This document shows, piece by piece, positions 10,644 through 21,028 of a DNA stretch of 64,000 bases. The notes under the pieces were generated by a model. That model searched no databases. It had not been told where the DNA came from and saw nothing but the letters and a program-made list of their open reading frames with translations. Where the stretch lies: assembly GCF_008801915.1 (NCBI RefSeq), contig NZ_VZOV01000006.1, positions 124,001-188,000 of the forward strand. The letters run 5' to 3'. A program made the translations under genes and the position numbers. How positions within the stretch are numbered: position 1 is the first letter of the stretch; every line of letters begins with the position of its first letter. The stretch comes from Cupriavidus gilardii. Its GTDB lineage: Bacteria; Pseudomonadota; Gammaproteobacteria; Burkholderiales; Burkholderiaceae.

Positions 10644-11468
10644 ATGACCCGTCTCGCTCTCGGCCTCCACTACGACGGCACCGCCTTCTCCGGCTGGCAG
10701 TCGCAGCCGCACCGCAATACCGTGCAGGACGTGCTCGAGGACGCCATCGCGCAGTTCGCCGGCGAGCGGCTGCCGACCACGGTGGCGGGGCGGACCGACG
10801 CGGGCGTCCATGCGCTGGGGCAGGTGATCCACCTCGATACCGTGCTGTCGCGCGAGCCGTTCTCGTGGGTGCGCGGCGTCAATGCCTTCCTGCCGCCGAC
10901 CATCGCGCTGCAATGGGCCAAGCCGGTCGACGAGGCGTTTCACGCGCGCTTCGCCGCGTTCGAGCGGACCTACTACTACGCGCTCTACACCGGCCCGCAC
11001 CGCGCGCCGCTGGTGCACGGCCGCGCAGGCTACCTGATGCTGCCGCCGGGCAAGCGGCTGGACGTGGAGGCGATGCGCGAGGCTGCCGCCTGCCTGATCG
11101 GCGAGCATGATTTCTCGGCCTTCCGCGCCGCCGAATGCCAGGCCAGGTCGCCGGTCAAGACCATGTACGAGATCCGCATCCACGCCGACCGCGACTGGGT
11201 GTTCCTGCGTTTTCGCGCCAGCGCCTTCCTGCACCATATGGTGCGCAACCTGATGGGTTGCCTGGTGGCGGTGGGGCGCGGGCGCTATCCCGCCTCGTGG
11301 CTGGCCGAGGTGCTGGCTTCGCGCCAGCGCAGCATGGCCGCGCCGACCTTCATGCCGGACGGCCTGTATCTGGCCGGCGTCAGGTATCCTGAGCCCTATG
11401 GCATCCCGGCCGCCGATCCGGCCGGCAGCCTGTTTCATGGAGTGTTTGCCGATGCCTTCGCCAACTAG
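10644..11468 (+). CDS. truA: tRNA pseudouridine(38-40) synthase
   Basis: TruA isomerises uridines 38-40 in the tRNA anticodon arm. The 274-residue protein starts [19 protein letters not shown]. The catalytic aspartate is Asp52 in GRTDAGVHA, and the second conserved region is [16 protein letters not shown]. The frame is open 67 codons upstream, but that part runs inside fimV in another frame and lacks family similarity. It starts 10 bp after the fimV stop. Confidence 0.96.
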   Translation: MTRLALGLHYDGTAFSGWQSQPHRNTVQDVLEDAIAQFAGERLPTTVAGRTDAGVHALGQVIHLDTVLSREPFSWVRGVNAFLPPTIALQWAKPVDEAFHARFAAFERTYYYALYTGPHRAPLVHGRAGYLMLPPGKRLDVEAMREAAACLIGEHDFSAFRAAECQARSPVKTMYEIRIHADRDWVFLRFRASAFLHHMVRNLMGCLVAVGRGRYPASWLAEVLASRQRSMAAPTFMPDGLYLAGVRYPEPYGIPAADPAGSLFHGVFADAFAN

Positions 11469-12204
11469 CGTGCCCGGCGCCGAGGCGCAGTTCGTGCCGG
11501 TCCGCCCGCGCACCCGCATCAAGATCTGCGGGCTGACTCGCGAGGACGATGTGCGCGCGGCCGTCGATGCCGGCGCCGATGCGATCGGGCTGGTGTTCTA
11601 TCCCGGCAGCCCGCGCCATGTCGACGTGGCCCGTGCCGCCGCGCTCGCCGAGGCCGCCGGCCCCTTCGTCGCGGTGGTCGGCCTGTTCGTCAATGCCGAC
11701 GCCGAGGAGGTCGCGCACGTGGCCGAACGCGTGCCGCTGTCGCTGCTGCAGTTCCACGGCGACGAGAGCGCGCAGGACTGCGCGCGCGCCGCCCAGCGCT
11801 GCCGGCTGCCGTTCCTGCGCGCCGCGCGCGTGCGTCCCGGCCTCGATTTGGTAGAATTCGGCGATCAATATCGTGACGCCGCGGCCATCCTGCTCGATGC
11901 CTTCGTCGAAGGCTATGGCGGCGGCGGTCACGCCTTCGACTGGACCCTGATCCCTCCCGGATGGATTGCGCCTGAACCCGGCACATCACCATGCAACGGC
12001 AATCGAACCGCAAGCGCCGCTCCTCGCATCGTTTTGAGTGGTGGGTTGAACGCGCAAAACGTGGCTGGCGCGATTGAGCGCGTGCGCCCCTACGCCGTCG
12101 ATGTCAGCAGCGGCGTGGAGGCGGCCAAGGGCGTCAAGGATCCCGCCCGCATCGCCGACTTCGTGCGCGCGGTGCGCGCCGCGGATGCCAACCACGCCGC
12201 CTGA
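11452..12204 (+). CDS. trpF: Phosphoribosylanthranilate isomerase
   Basis: TrpF converts phosphoribosylanthranilate to CdRP in tryptophan synthesis. [12 protein letters not shown] carries the catalytic cysteine, and the phosphate-binding end is [11 protein letters not shown]. The chosen ATG (11452) has GGAG nine bases upstream and overlaps the truA stop by 17 bp. In-frame ATGs at 11437 and 11398 would overlap more. At 250 residues it is longer than the usual 200-230. About a dozen extra residues ([18 protein letters not shown]) sit between HAFDWTLIP and the last barrel strand. The insertion is in frame, so the gene looks functional. Confidence 0.95.
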   Translation: MPSPTSVPGAEAQFVPVRPRTRIKICGLTREDDVRAAVDAGADAIGLVFYPGSPRHVDVARAAALAEAAGPFVAVVGLFVNADAEEVAHVAERVPLSLLQFHGDESAQDCARAAQRCRLPFLRAARVRPGLDLVEFGDQYRDAAAILLDAFVEGYGGGGHAFDWTLIPPGWIAPEPGTSPCNGNRTASAAPRIVLSGGLNAQNVAGAIERVRPYAVDVSSGVEAAKGVKDPARIADFVRAVRAADANHAA

Positions 12205-12318
12205 GCCTGGCGGCCGACCGGCGCCGATGACAGACATCGCGCCGGTCCCGCAAGCCACCCTGTTCCCCTGCCGCGGCCGATCCAACGAGGACGGCCGCGC
12301 CACCCGGAAGCCCCACTC

Positions 12319-13512
12319 ATGTACAACCTGCCCGATTCCCGCGGCCACTTCGGCCCCTATGGCGGTACCTTCGTCTCCGAGACCCTGACCTACGCGCTGG
12401 ACGAATTGCGCGAGGCCTATGCCAACCTGCGCACCGACGCCGAGTTCGAGGCCGAATTCCGGCGTGAGCTCAAGCACTTCGTCGGCCGTCCGTCGCCGAT
12501 CTATCATGCGCAGCGCTGGAGCGAGACGCTCGGCGGCGCGCAGATCTACTTCAAGCGCGAGGACCTGAACCACACCGGCGCGCACAAGATCAACAACGTG
12601 ATCGGCCAGGCGCTGCTGGCCCGCAAGATGGGCAAGCCGCGCGTGATCGCCGAGACCGGCGCCGGCCAGCACGGCGTGGCCACCGCGACCATCGCGGCGC
12701 GCTTCGGCATGGAGTGCGTGGTCTATATGGGCGCCGAGGACGTCAAGCGCCAGGCCGCCAACGTCTACCGGATGAAGCTGCTGGGCGCCACCGTGGTGCC
12801 GGTCGAGAGCGGTTCGAAGACGCTGAAGGATGCGCTGAACGAGGCGATGCGCGACTGGGTCACCAACGTCGAGAACACCTTCTACATCATCGGCACCGTC
12901 GCCGGCCCGCACCCGTATCCCGCGATGGTGCGCGATTTCCAGTGCGTGATCGGCGAGGAGGCCAAGGTGCAGATGCCCGAGATGACCGGCCGGCAGCCCG
13001 ATGCGGTGATCGCCTGCGTCGGCGGCGGCTCCAACGCGATGGGCATCTTCTATCCGTACATCGATCATCAGGACGTCAGGCTGATCGGCGTCGAGGCAGC
13101 CGGCGACGGCATCGATACCGGCCGGCACGCGGCCTCGCTGAGCGCCGGTTCGCCCGGCGTGCTGCACGGCAACCGCACCTATCTGCTGCAGGATCCGAAC
13201 GGGCAGATCATCGAGACGCATTCGGTGTCGGCAGGGCTCGACTATCCGGGCGTCGGTCCCGAGCACGCGTGGCTCAAGGACAGCGGCCGTGCCGAATACG
13301 TGTGCATCACCGACGACGAGGCGCTGCGCGCCTTCCACGATTGCTGCCGCATCGAGGGCATCATCCCGGCGCTCGAATCGAGCCATGCGATCGCCTACGC
13401 GTGCAAGCTGGCGCCGACGCTGCCCAAGGACAAGCTGCTGCTGGTCAACCTGTCGGGCCGCGGCGACAAGGACATGCACACGGTCGCCGAACGTGCGGGG
13501 TTGACGCTCTGA
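12319..13512 (+). CDS. trpB: Tryptophan synthase beta subunit
   Basis: TrpB joins indole and serine to tryptophan with pyridoxal phosphate. The 397-residue protein has the PLP lysine at position 90 in HTGAHKINN and the phosphate-binding loop GGGSNAMG. The stop codon TGA overlaps the ATG of the following methyltransferase by one base, suggesting translational coupling. trpA follows only after that gene. Confidence 0.97.
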   Translation: MYNLPDSRGHFGPYGGTFVSETLTYALDELREAYANLRTDAEFEAEFRRELKHFVGRPSPIYHAQRWSETLGGAQIYFKREDLNHTGAHKINNVIGQALLARKMGKPRVIAETGAGQHGVATATIAARFGMECVVYMGAEDVKRQAANVYRMKLLGATVVPVESGSKTLKDALNEAMRDWVTNVENTFYIIGTVAGPHPYPAMVRDFQCVIGEEAKVQMPEMTGRQPDAVIACVGGGSNAMGIFYPYIDHQDVRLIGVEAAGDGIDTGRHAASLSAGSPGVLHGNRTYLLQDPNGQIIETHSVSAGLDYPGVGPEHAWLKDSGRAEYVCITDDEALRAFHDCCRIEGIIPALESSHAIAYACKLAPTLPKDKLLLVNLSGRGDKDMHTVAERAGLTL

Positions 13513-14501
13513 TGCGCACGCTTCCCGAAGCCGCACCGGGCGCCGCCGCCTCCGTTGCCGACAAGGCCACGCCGACGGTCGGCGGCGACGCAATCGCGCT
13601 GACCGCGGCGCCGGCGCTGCCGGCCCTGCTGTACCAGGAGGACGTGCTCGACGGCGTGCGCCGGCTGGCCGACGGTTCGATCGATCTGGTGGTCGCCGAC
13701 CCGCCCTATGGGCTCGGCAAGGACTACGGCAACGACTCGGACCGGCTGTCCGGCCAGGCCTATCTGGAATGGTCCGAGCGCTGGATCGACGCGGTGGTGC
13801 CCAAGCTGTCGCCGCGCGGCTCGCTGTACCTGTTCTGCACCTGGCAGTACTCGCCCGAGCTGTTCGTGATGCTCAAGCGCCGGCTGACGATGGTCAACGA
13901 GATCATCTGGGACCGGCGCGTGCCCAGCATGGGCGGTACCACGCGCAAGTATTCGTCGGTGCACGACAACATCGGCTTCTTCGCCAAGGCCCGCGACTAT
14001 TACTTCGACCTGGACTCGGTGCGGGTGCCGTACGACGCCGAGACCAAGAAGGCGCGCAGCCGCCCGCGTTTCGAGGGCAAGAAGTGGCTGGAGGTCGGCT
14101 ACAACCCGAAGGACCTGTGGAGCGTGCCGCGCATCCATCGGCAGGACCCGGAGCGGGCCGACCATCCGACGCAGAAGCCGTTGCAGATCGTCGAGCGGAT
14201 GGTGCTGTCCAGTTGTCCGCCCGGCGGGCTGGTGCTCGATCCGTTCACCGGCAGCGGCACCACCGCGGTCGCCTGCGCGCGCCACGGGCGCCGCTTCGTC
14301 GGCTTCGAGATCAATCCGGCCTATGTCGACGTTGCCCGTGGGCGTGTGGCTTCGGTGATGCCGCTGGCCCGGCCCGATGCGGCGCAGGCGGCGCAAGCCG
14401 CCGAAGCCGCCGCCGCCGCTTCGATCGCCGCCGTTCCGTCTACCCCGGCAGCCGCCAACGACGCCGGTCCGGCGGACGCGCTGCCTCATCTCGCATCCTG
14501 A
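13512..14501 (+). CDS. Solo site-specific DNA methyltransferase (N6-adenine/N4-cytosine class)
   Basis: The 329-residue protein has the catalytic motif IV DPPYG at 63-67 and the SAM-binding motif I FTGSGTT at 245-251. This order (IV before I) is typical of beta-type amino-methyltransferases. An Ala-rich tail follows. No restriction endonuclease is next to it. It is embedded between trpB (1-bp overlap) and trpA (2-bp gap), so it is cotranscribed with tryptophan genes. Published methylome work on Ralstonia and Burkholderia describes a conserved Burkholderiaceae solo methylase linked to GTWWAC. From memory, that gene lies next to trp genes, so this is probably its orthologue. The recognition site here is an inference. 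Confidence 0.9.
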   Translation: MRTLPEAAPGAAASVADKATPTVGGDAIALTAAPALPALLYQEDVLDGVRRLADGSIDLVVADPPYGLGKDYGNDSDRLSGQAYLEWSERWIDAVVPKLSPRGSLYLFCTWQYSPELFVMLKRRLTMVNEIIWDRRVPSMGGTTRKYSSVHDNIGFFAKARDYYFDLDSVRVPYDAETKKARSRPRFEGKKWLEVGYNPKDLWSVPRIHRQDPERADHPTQKPLQIVERMVLSSCPPGGLVLDPFTGSGTTAVACARHGRRFVGFEINPAYVDVARGRVASVMPLARPDAAQAAQAAEAAAAASIAAVPSTPAAANDAGPADALPHLAS

Positions 14502-14503
14502 CC

Positions 14504-15307
14504 ATGTCCCGCATCCAAACGACTTTCGCGGCGCTGTCCGCACAAGGCAGGAAGGGCCTGATCCCCTTCATCACCGCCGGCGATCCCGAGCCCGGCCTGA
14601 CCGTCGCGCTGATGCATGCACTGGTCGAGGGCGGTGCCGACGTGATCGAGCTCGGCGTGCCGTTCTCCGACCCGATGGCCGACGGCCCGGTGATCCAGCG
14701 CGCCTCCGAGCGGGCGCTGGCCAACGGCGTCAGCCTGACCCAGGTGCTGGGCTGGGTGCGCGAATTCCGCCAACGCGACGCCGCCACGCCGGTGGTGCTG
14801 ATGGGCTATGCCAATCCGATCGAGCGGATGGGCGAGCAGGCCTTCGCGCAGGCCGCCCGCGACGCCGGCGTCGACGGCGTGCTGGTGGTCGACTACCCGC
14901 CCGAGGAGTGCGAATCGTTTGCCGGGCTGATGCGCGAGCACGGCATCGACCCGATCTTCCTGCTGGCGCCGACCACCACCGATGCCCGCATCGCGCAGGT
15001 CGCCAGGGTGGCCAGCGGCTATCTGTACTACGTGTCGCTGAAGGGCGTGACCGGTTCGGGCGCGCTCGACCTGGACAGCGTCGCGGCGCGCCTGCCGGTG
15101 ATCAAGCGCCACGCCAACCTGCCGGTCGGCGTCGGCTTCGGCATCCGCGACGCGCAGACCGCGCGTGCGATCGCCAGCGTGGCCGACGCGGTCGTGATCG
15201 GCAGCCGCCTGGTGCAACTGCTGGAGGAAGCGCCGCGGGAACAGGCGGTACAATCGCTGCGTTCGTTCATCGCGGAGATCCGCACGGCGCTGGACGCCAG
15301 GGCGTGA
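14504..15307 (+). CDS. trpA: Tryptophan synthase alpha subunit
   Basis: TrpA cleaves indole-3-glycerol phosphate to indole, which is channelled to TrpB. The 267-residue protein has the signature [19 protein letters not shown] with the catalytic Glu and Asp, and the phosphate region [12 protein letters not shown]. The ATG at 14504 follows the methyltransferase stop by 2 bp. The frame is open far upstream, but only in the shadow of the methyltransferase. Confidence 0.97.
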   Translation: MSRIQTTFAALSAQGRKGLIPFITAGDPEPGLTVALMHALVEGGADVIELGVPFSDPMADGPVIQRASERALANGVSLTQVLGWVREFRQRDAATPVVLMGYANPIERMGEQAFAQAARDAGVDGVLVVDYPPEECESFAGLMREHGIDPIFLLAPTTTDARIAQVARVASGYLYYVSLKGVTGSGALDLDSVAARLPVIKRHANLPVGVGFGIRDAQTARAIASVADAVVIGSRLVQLLEEAPREQAVQSLRSFIAEIRTALDARA

Positions 15308-15528
15308 TGTATTAGCCTCATATCGGCGATCATCGGCTAGCTTCGGGGAGATTTCCCGGCCGGTGTCCGCCGATTCCTGCTTTCCGCAGCACAGAATCTC
15401 GGCCCCGGGTCGGCGCCCGTGGTACATTCGCCGCCTTGGCCGATGGCCGGGCCTGCCACCTGCGCGCGCGTAGGCAGTATCACGCTGCGATGCGCCGGGC
15501 CGCGGCCTTATCCGAAAGGAGCGTTTTG

Positions 15529-16401
15529 ATGAGCTGGTTGGATAAACTCCTGCCCCCGAAGATTCAACAGACCGACCCCTCGTCCCGCAAGGGCATCCCC
15601 GAGGGCCTGTGGGTCAAATGCCCGTCGTGCGAGTCCGTGCTGTACCGGACCGACGTCGAGGCCAATCTGCATGTCTGTCCCAAGTGCGACCACCATATGC
15701 GCATCCGCGCGCGCGAGCGGCTCGATTCGCTGCTCGACGCCGAGGGCCGCTATGAGATCGGCCAGGAAATCGTGCCGGTCGACGCGCTCAAGTTCAAGGA
15801 CTCGAAGAAATATCCGGACCGCATCAAGGCCGCGATGGACGAGACCGGCGAAACCGACGCGATGGTCGTGATGGGCGGCGCGATCCACACCATTCCGGTG
15901 GTGGTCAGCTGCTTCGAATTCGCCTTCATGGGCGGCTCGATGGGTTCGGTGGTCGGGGAGCGCTTCGCCCGCGGCGCGCAGGCGGCGCTCGAGCAGAAGG
16001 TGCCGTTCATCTGCATCAGCGCCACCGGCGGCGCCCGCATGCAGGAGAGCCTGCTGTCGCTGATGCAGATGGCCAAGACCACCGCGATGCTGAACAAGCT
16101 GTCGGCCGCCAGGCTGCCGTTCATCAGCGTGCTGACCGACCCGACCATGGGTGGCGTGTCGGCCAGCTTCGCCTTCCTGGGCGATGTGGTGATCGCCGAG
16201 CCGAAGGCGCTGATCGGTTTTGCCGGCCCGCGCGTGATCGAGCAGACCGTGCGCGAGAAGCTGCCCGAAGGCTTCCAGCGTGCCGAGTTCCTGCTGCAGA
16301 AGGGCGCCATCGACATGATCGTCGACCGGCGCAAGCTGCGTGCCGAACTGGCGCAACTGCTGGCGCTGCTGCAGAAGCAGCCGGCCGACGCGGTGGCCTG
16401 A
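15529..16401 (+). CDS. accD: Acetyl-CoA carboxylase carboxyltransferase beta subunit
   Basis: AccD with AccA transfers the carboxyl group from carboxybiotin to acetyl-CoA, the committed step to malonyl-CoA. The 290-residue protein has the N-terminal zinc ribbon (CPSC near residues 27-30 and CPKC about 18 residues later). The core includes [12 protein letters not shown] and [12 protein letters not shown]. The ATG at 15529 has a strong GAAAGGAG ribosome site; the open frame begins 31 codons earlier without one. The 221 bp between trpA and accD hold no convincing terminator. Confidence 0.97.
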   Translation: MSWLDKLLPPKIQQTDPSSRKGIPEGLWVKCPSCESVLYRTDVEANLHVCPKCDHHMRIRARERLDSLLDAEGRYEIGQEIVPVDALKFKDSKKYPDRIKAAMDETGETDAMVVMGGAIHTIPVVVSCFEFAFMGGSMGSVVGERFARGAQAALEQKVPFICISATGGARMQESLLSLMQMAKTTAMLNKLSAARLPFISVLTDPTMGGVSASFAFLGDVVIAEPKALIGFAGPRVIEQTVREKLPEGFQRAEFLLQKGAIDMIVDRRKLRAELAQLLALLQKQPADAVA

Positions 16402-16485
16402 ACGGGCGCCGATCGCCGAAGGCTGGTTTGACGACGCGGACCTGGTCCGCGTTCTTCATTGCGTAGTATCGATTCACGGGTGCTG

Positions 16486-16606
16486 TTCGCCCTCGCCCCT
16501 CAGGGGCAGAGGGTCGGGGAGAAGGGGGGCTCGAACCCGCCCAGGCCTGTCATCGCGGTTGCCCTCTCCCCCAGCCCCTCTCCCGCAAGCGGGAGAGCGG
16601 CGGTGT
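16486..16606. repeat. Paired intergenic inverted repeats (CTCTCCCGC family)
   Basis: Two hairpins face each other between accD and folC. The first is CCCTCGCCCCT with GGGGCAGAGGG (about 16489-16513). The second has a perfect 9-bp stem, CTCTCCCGC-AA-GCGGGAGAG (16578-16597). The same second hairpin, longer, is found at 21126-21151. Elements of this kind are common between genes in Burkholderiaceae and other GC-rich proteobacteria. Confidence 0.85.
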
Positions 16607-16638
16607 GCCCGAGAACTCCAGTTCATCACTGCAGCATC

Positions 16639-17949
16639 ATGCCTATCTTCTCCTCCCTGCCCGAGTGGCTGGCCCACCTCGAAACCGCGCACCCGGTCGG
16701 CATCGACATGGGCCTGACCCGGATCAGCCGCGTCAAGGAAGCGCTGGGCCTGCGCATCGACGCGCTGGTCTTCACCGTGGGCGGCACCAACGGCAAGGGT
16801 TCGACCTGCGCAATGCTCGAGCGCATCCTGCTGGAAGCGGGCTACAAGGTCGGCTGCCATACCTCGCCGCACCTGCTGTCGTTCAACGAGCGCGCCCGCA
16901 TCAACGGCGAGATCGCCACCGACGCCCAGCTGCTGCCGCATTTCGAGGCGGTCGAGCGGGCCCGCACCAGCTTTGCCGACCCGGTCAGCCTGACCTATTT
17001 CGAGTTCACCACGCTGGCGATCGTCCATGCCTTCGCCGCCGCGCAGCTCGACGCGATCATCCTGGAGGTCGGGCTGGGCGGCCGGCTCGACGCGGTCAAT
17101 GTGTTCGATCCCGACTGCGCGATCGTCACCAGCGTCGATATCGACCATGCCCAGTACCTGGGCGACACCCGCGAGAAGATCGGCTTCGAGAAGGCCGGCA
17201 TCTTCCGCCCGCACGTGCCGGCGATCTGCGGGGACCCGATGCCGCCGGCCTCGCTGGTCCAGCACGCCGAGACGATCGGCGCCGACCTGTGGCTGGTCGG
17301 CCGCGATTTCCAGCACCAGGCCGCCAAGGGCCAGGAGCGCCTGCAGTGGGACTGGAGCGGCCGCGGCCGCAAGCTCAATGGGCTCGGCTATCCGGCGCTG
17401 CGCGGCGCCAACCAGCTGCTGAACGCCTCGGCCGCGCTGGCCGCGCTGCAGGCGGTGCGCGACCGGCTGCCGGTCAGCGCGCAGGAGGTCCGCAATGGGC
17501 TTGCGTTCGTCGATCTGCCGGGGCGCTTCCAGGTGATGGCGGGCCGTCCGACGGTGATTCTCGACGTCGCCCACAACCCCCATGCCGCCGCGACGCTGGG
17601 CCAGAGCCTCGACAACATGGGGTTCTTCCGCTACACCTACGCGGTGTTCGGCGCGATGGCGGACAAGGACATCGCCGGCGTGCTGCGCCATCTGAGCGAC
17701 AAGGTCGATCACTGGTGCCTGTGCGACCTGCCGACGCCGCGCGCGGCCAGCGCGCAGGACCTGCTCGAGCACCTGGAGCAGGGCGGCTTCCGGCCGGGTC
17801 CGGATGCCACCGCGGCGTGCTTTGCGAGCCCGGAAGCGGCCTATCGGGACGCCATCGAGCGTGCCACCGAGAATGATAGAATCCTGGTCTTCGGATCGTT
17901 CTATACCGTGGCCGGCGTGATGGCGTACCGCGCGACCCAGGCCAACTAG
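16639..17949 (+). CDS. folC: Bifunctional dihydrofolate synthase/folylpolyglutamate synthase
   Basis: FolC adds glutamate to dihydropteroate and to reduced folates. The 436-residue Mur-ligase-type protein carries the ATP loop GGTNGKGST, the region EVGLGGRLDAVN and the C-terminal signature LDVAHNPHAA. The open frame extends 60 codons upstream through the repeat element, but MPIFSSLPEWLAHLE is the family start, so the ATG at 16639 is used. The accD-folC-SPOR-cvpA-purF order is widespread in gamma- and beta-proteobacteria. Confidence 0.96.
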   Translation: MPIFSSLPEWLAHLETAHPVGIDMGLTRISRVKEALGLRIDALVFTVGGTNGKGSTCAMLERILLEAGYKVGCHTSPHLLSFNERARINGEIATDAQLLPHFEAVERARTSFADPVSLTYFEFTTLAIVHAFAAAQLDAIILEVGLGGRLDAVNVFDPDCAIVTSVDIDHAQYLGDTREKIGFEKAGIFRPHVPAICGDPMPPASLVQHAETIGADLWLVGRDFQHQAAKGQERLQWDWSGRGRKLNGLGYPALRGANQLLNASAALAALQAVRDRLPVSAQEVRNGLAFVDLPGRFQVMAGRPTVILDVAHNPHAAATLGQSLDNMGFFRYTYAVFGAMADKDIAGVLRHLSDKVDHWCLCDLPTPRAASAQDLLEHLEQGGFRPGPDATAACFASPEAAYRDAIERATENDRILVFGSFYTVAGVMAYRATQAN

Positions 17950-18060
17950 CCTGCCGGACTGTTTTCTCGGACACGACCCCGGGCAAATCCGGGGCACGCA
18001 CCGCGGTCGAGCGACAAACTCAAGGGGCGGCCGCGCCTGCTGCCCGCACCGAACCAATCT

Positions 18061-18846
18061 ATGGGCCTGCTTTCGCTGTTTTCCTTCCGCAAGGGCAAAG
18101 ACGCGTCACCGGAGCGCGCACGGCGCGCCCGCAGCGACGCCGGCACGCGCGCCGGCAGCCGCGATACGCGCCGGGGTGCCGACCGAGGTGCCGACCGAGG
18201 TGCCGACGATTACGCGGACGACATGCTGGACCCGGAATTCCCGCAGAAGCAACGCGCGCGGCGCCGCCTGATCGGCGCGCTGGTGATGACGGTGGCCGCG
18301 GTCATCGTGCTGCCGATCGTATTCGAGACCGAGCCGCGTCCTGCCGCGGACCAGATCGCGGTGCGCCTGAGCGGCGGCCAGGGCGACGCGCAGGCCAGGC
18401 CCGAGCCGCGCAAGGCCGCGCCGCTGCCGCCTCAGCAGCAATCCCGCCTCGACGCGCAGGCGCTCGATGCCGGCGAGGAACTGGTCAGCGCGCCGGCAGC
18501 CCGTGGGGTCGACAAGCCGGCGGAAAAGCCCGCCGAGCGCACCGAAGCGGTGGCCAAGGCCGATCCCAAGCCGGAATCGAAGCCCGAATCCAGGGCGGAA
18601 GCCAAATCGTCCGGCAGCGGCAAATATGTGATCCTCGTCGGCGCCTTCTCGACCGAGGACAAGGCCAGGCAGTGGATGAGCAAGTTGAAGGCGAACAAGG
18701 TGCCCGCATATATCGAACGCAAGGCGCTGGCCGACGGCGAACGCATCCTGCTGCGCGCCGGCCCGTTTTCCGACCGCGATGCCGCCGACGCCGCCGAGAA
18801 GCGGGTCCGCGCGACCGGCCTGACGGCCCGCGTGGTCGAGCTCTGA
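18061..18846 (+). CDS. SPOR-domain inner-membrane protein (DedD-like)
   Basis: This protein of 261 residues has a charged cytoplasmic N-terminus, a single membrane helix at about 70-88 (LIGALVMTVAAVIVLPIVF), a long Ala/Pro/Glu/Lys-rich linker and a C-terminal SPOR domain (KYVILVGAFST to ARVVEL). SPOR domains bind septal peptidoglycan stripped of stem peptides. In E. coli the homologue DedD is a cell-division protein encoded between folC and cvpA, and the same order is seen here. The N-terminus contains a 12-bp tandem repeat encoding Gly-Ala-Asp-Arg. Confidence 0.9.
   Translation: MGLLSLFSFRKGKDASPERARRARSDAGTRAGSRDTRRGADRGADRGADDYADDMLDPEFPQKQRARRRLIGALVMTVAAVIVLPIVFETEPRPAADQIAVRLSGGQGDAQARPEPRKAAPLPPQQQSRLDAQALDAGEELVSAPAARGVDKPAEKPAERTEAVAKADPKPESKPESRAEAKSSGSGKYVILVGAFSTEDKARQWMSKLKANKVPAYIERKALADGERILLRAGPFSDRDAADAAEKRVRATGLTARVVEL
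18175..18207 (+). repeat. In-frame 12-bp tandem repeat in the SPOR protein gene
   Basis: Nearly three copies of a unit reading CGAGGTGCCGAC encode the repeated GADR in the cytoplasmic segment. Copy number changes would keep the frame. Confidence 0.85.
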
Positions 18847-18874
18847 GCGGCGGCGGACAGCGGTGCTGGCGGGA

Positions 18875-19372
18875 ATGCAGCTGACGTTCTTCGACTACGC
18901 GGTCGTGTTCGTGCTGATCGCCTCGGGGCTGGTCGGCGCGCTGCGCGGCCTGATGCGCGAACTGCTGTCGCTGGTGGGCTGGATCGCGGCCTTCTTCGTG
19001 GCCTACAACTATGTCGGCGTCGCGGCGCAATGGATGCCCGAGTCGCTGCCCGGCGGAGCGCTCGCGCGCAGCGCCGCGGGATTCGCGGTATTGTTCTTCG
19101 GCACCGTGATCGGTGCGGCGCTGGTCGGCGCGGTGATCGGCCAGCTGCTGGAGACCACCGGCCTGAAGCCGGCCGATCGGGGGCTGGGACTGGTGTTCGG
19201 AGTGGCGCGCGGCGCGCTGGTGGTGATGCTGCTGGTCACGTTGGCCGGCTTCACCAGATTGCCCGACGAACCTTTCTGGCGCGACGCGGTGTCGCGCCCC
19301 TATGTGATCGCCGCGATGGAGTCGCTGCGGCCCTGGTTGCCGCCGGAAATCGCAAAATACGTCAGAACTTGA
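18875..19372 (+). CDS. cvpA: CvpA family inner-membrane protein
   Basis: This 165-residue protein has four predicted membrane helices (near residues 7-25, 30-50, 65-90 and 105-125). It shows the CvpA pattern FDYAVVFVLIASGLVGALRG. In E. coli CvpA is needed for colicin V production and lies directly before purF, as here. The ATG at 18875 gives a length close to E. coli CvpA; an in-frame GTG four codons upstream is possible. Its molecular function in beta-proteobacteria is not known. Confidence 0.92.
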   Translation: MQLTFFDYAVVFVLIASGLVGALRGLMRELLSLVGWIAAFFVAYNYVGVAAQWMPESLPGGALARSAAGFAVLFFGTVIGAALVGAVIGQLLETTGLKPADRGLGLVFGVARGALVVMLLVTLAGFTRLPDEPFWRDAVSRPYVIAAMESLRPWLPPEIAKYVRT

Positions 19373-19467
19373 GGCCGGGCACCCGCCCGGCATGAAATTT
19401 TCGCGCCTGGTCTGCCGTCGGCAGCGCGCAGGGCGCGCCGAATCAAAGCCTTTCCTGGGAGCTTGGC

Positions 19468-20994
19468 ATGTGCGGTATCGTCGGTGTGGTGTCTGCCACG
19501 CCCGTCAATCAGTTGATTTACGACAGCCTGCTGCTGTTGCAGCACCGCGGTCAGGACGCCGCGGGCATCGCGACCGCCAACGGCAGCACCTTCCACATGC
19601 ACAAGGCCAACGGCCTGGTGCGCGACGTGTTCCGCACGCGCAATATGCGCGGCCTGCCGGGCGCGGCGGGCATCGGCCAGGTGCGCTACCCGACCGCGGG
19701 CTCGGCCTCCAGCGAGGAAGAGGCCCAGCCGTTCTACGTCAATGCGCCGTACGGCATCATCCTGGCGCATAACGGCAACCTGACCAACTGGCAGCAGCTG
19801 CGCGAGGAGATGTTCCGGCGCGATCGCCGCCACATCAATACGCATTCGGATACCGAGGTGCTGCTGAACGTGCTGGCCGACGAGCTGCAGCGCGCCAGCA
19901 ACGGCACCTCGCTCGATCCCGAGATCATCTTCGCCGCGGTGGCCGGCATGCACCGCCGCGTGCGCGGTTCGTACGCGATCGCCGCGCAGATCGCCGGCTA
20001 CGGCATGCTGGCGGTGCGCGATCCGTTCGGCATCCGCCCGCTGTGCCTGGGCAGCGTCGAGACGCCCAACGGCAAGGAATGGATGGTCGCGTCGGAATCG
20101 GTGGCGCTCGAAGGCATCGGCTACAAGCTCGAGCGCGACGTGGCGCCGGGCGAGGCGATCTTCATCGATCTGGACGGCAAGCTGTACACCAGGCAGTGCG
20201 CCGACAATCCGCTGCTGAACTCCTGCATCTTCGAATACGTCTACCTGGCTCGGCCCGATTCATGCATCGACGGCGTGCCGGTCTACGATGCGCGCCTGCG
20301 CATGGGCGACTACCTGGCCGAGAAGATCCGCAGCGAGGTCAGCGCCGGCGATATCGACGTGGTGATGCCGATTCCCGATTCGAGCCGGCCGGCGGCAATG
20401 CAGGTCGCCAACAAGCTCGGCCTGAACTATCGCGAGGGCTTCTTCAAGAACCGCTATGTCGGCCGCACCTTCATCATGCCCGGCCAGGCGGTGCGCAAGA
20501 AGTCGGTGCGCCAGAAGCTCAACGCGATGGGCGTCGAGTTCAAGGGCAAGAACGTGCTGATCGTCGACGACTCGATCGTGCGCGGCACCACCTCGTTCGA
20601 GATCGTGCAGATGGCGCGCGATGCCGGCGCCAACAAGGTGATCTTCGCGTCCGCGGCGCCGCCGGTGAAATTCCCCAACGTCTACGGCATCGACATGCCG
20701 ACCCGCAGCGAACTGGTCGCGCATGGCCGCAGCCATGACGAGATCTGCCGCATCATCGGCGCCGACCAGCTGGTCTACCAGGATGTCGAGGCAATGAAGC
20801 AGGCGGTGCGCGACATCAACCCGGCGCTGAAGGACTTCGAGGCCTCGTGCTTCGACGGCAAGTACATCACCGGCGATATCGACGAGGCCTATCTGGACCG
20901 CCTCGAGACCGCGCGCAGCCAGGCCGACCGAGAAGGCGGCGGCGATACCGAGCGCTCGCAGCTGCATCTGCAGCGCTCGGGCGGCAACGAGTAA
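19468..20994 (+). CDS. purF: Amidophosphoribosyltransferase
   Basis: PurF makes phosphoribosylamine from PRPP and glutamine, the first step of purine synthesis. It starts MCGIVGVV, so removal of Met exposes the nucleophilic Cys and no propeptide is present. The glutaminase half includes AHNGNLTN and HSDTEVLL. The PRPP site is [14 protein letters not shown]. The 508-residue length fits the E. coli type. It follows cvpA after 95 bp. Confidence 0.97.
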   Translation: MCGIVGVVSATPVNQLIYDSLLLLQHRGQDAAGIATANGSTFHMHKANGLVRDVFRTRNMRGLPGAAGIGQVRYPTAGSASSEEEAQPFYVNAPYGIILAHNGNLTNWQQLREEMFRRDRRHINTHSDTEVLLNVLADELQRASNGTSLDPEIIFAAVAGMHRRVRGSYAIAAQIAGYGMLAVRDPFGIRPLCLGSVETPNGKEWMVASESVALEGIGYKLERDVAPGEAIFIDLDGKLYTRQCADNPLLNSCIFEYVYLARPDSCIDGVPVYDARLRMGDYLAEKIRSEVSAGDIDVVMPIPDSSRPAAMQVANKLGLNYREGFFKNRYVGRTFIMPGQAVRKKSVRQKLNAMGVEFKGKNVLIVDDSIVRGTTSFEIVQMARDAGANKVIFASAAPPVKFPNVYGIDMPTRSELVAHGRSHDEICRIIGADQLVYQDVEAMKQAVRDINPALKDFEASCFDGKYITGDIDEAYLDRLETARSQADREGGGDTERSQLHLQRSGGNE

Positions 20995-21002
20995 GACTGC
21001 CG

Positions 21003-21026
21003 CCGCCGCAACGTTGCCGGCGGTTT
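21003..21026 (+). terminator. Weak hairpin after purF
   Basis: A 6-bp GC stem, CCGCCG with CGGCGG (21003-21008 and 21018-21023), encloses a loop that is itself partly self-complementary and runs into TTTG, 9 bp after the stop. Confidence 0.45.
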
Positions 21027-21028
21027 GC

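Noticed and set aside
16459..16638. A longer folC with 60 extra N-terminal residues
   Set aside because: The extension is translated from the intergenic inverted repeats and has no family similarity; the ATG at 16639 gives the normal start.
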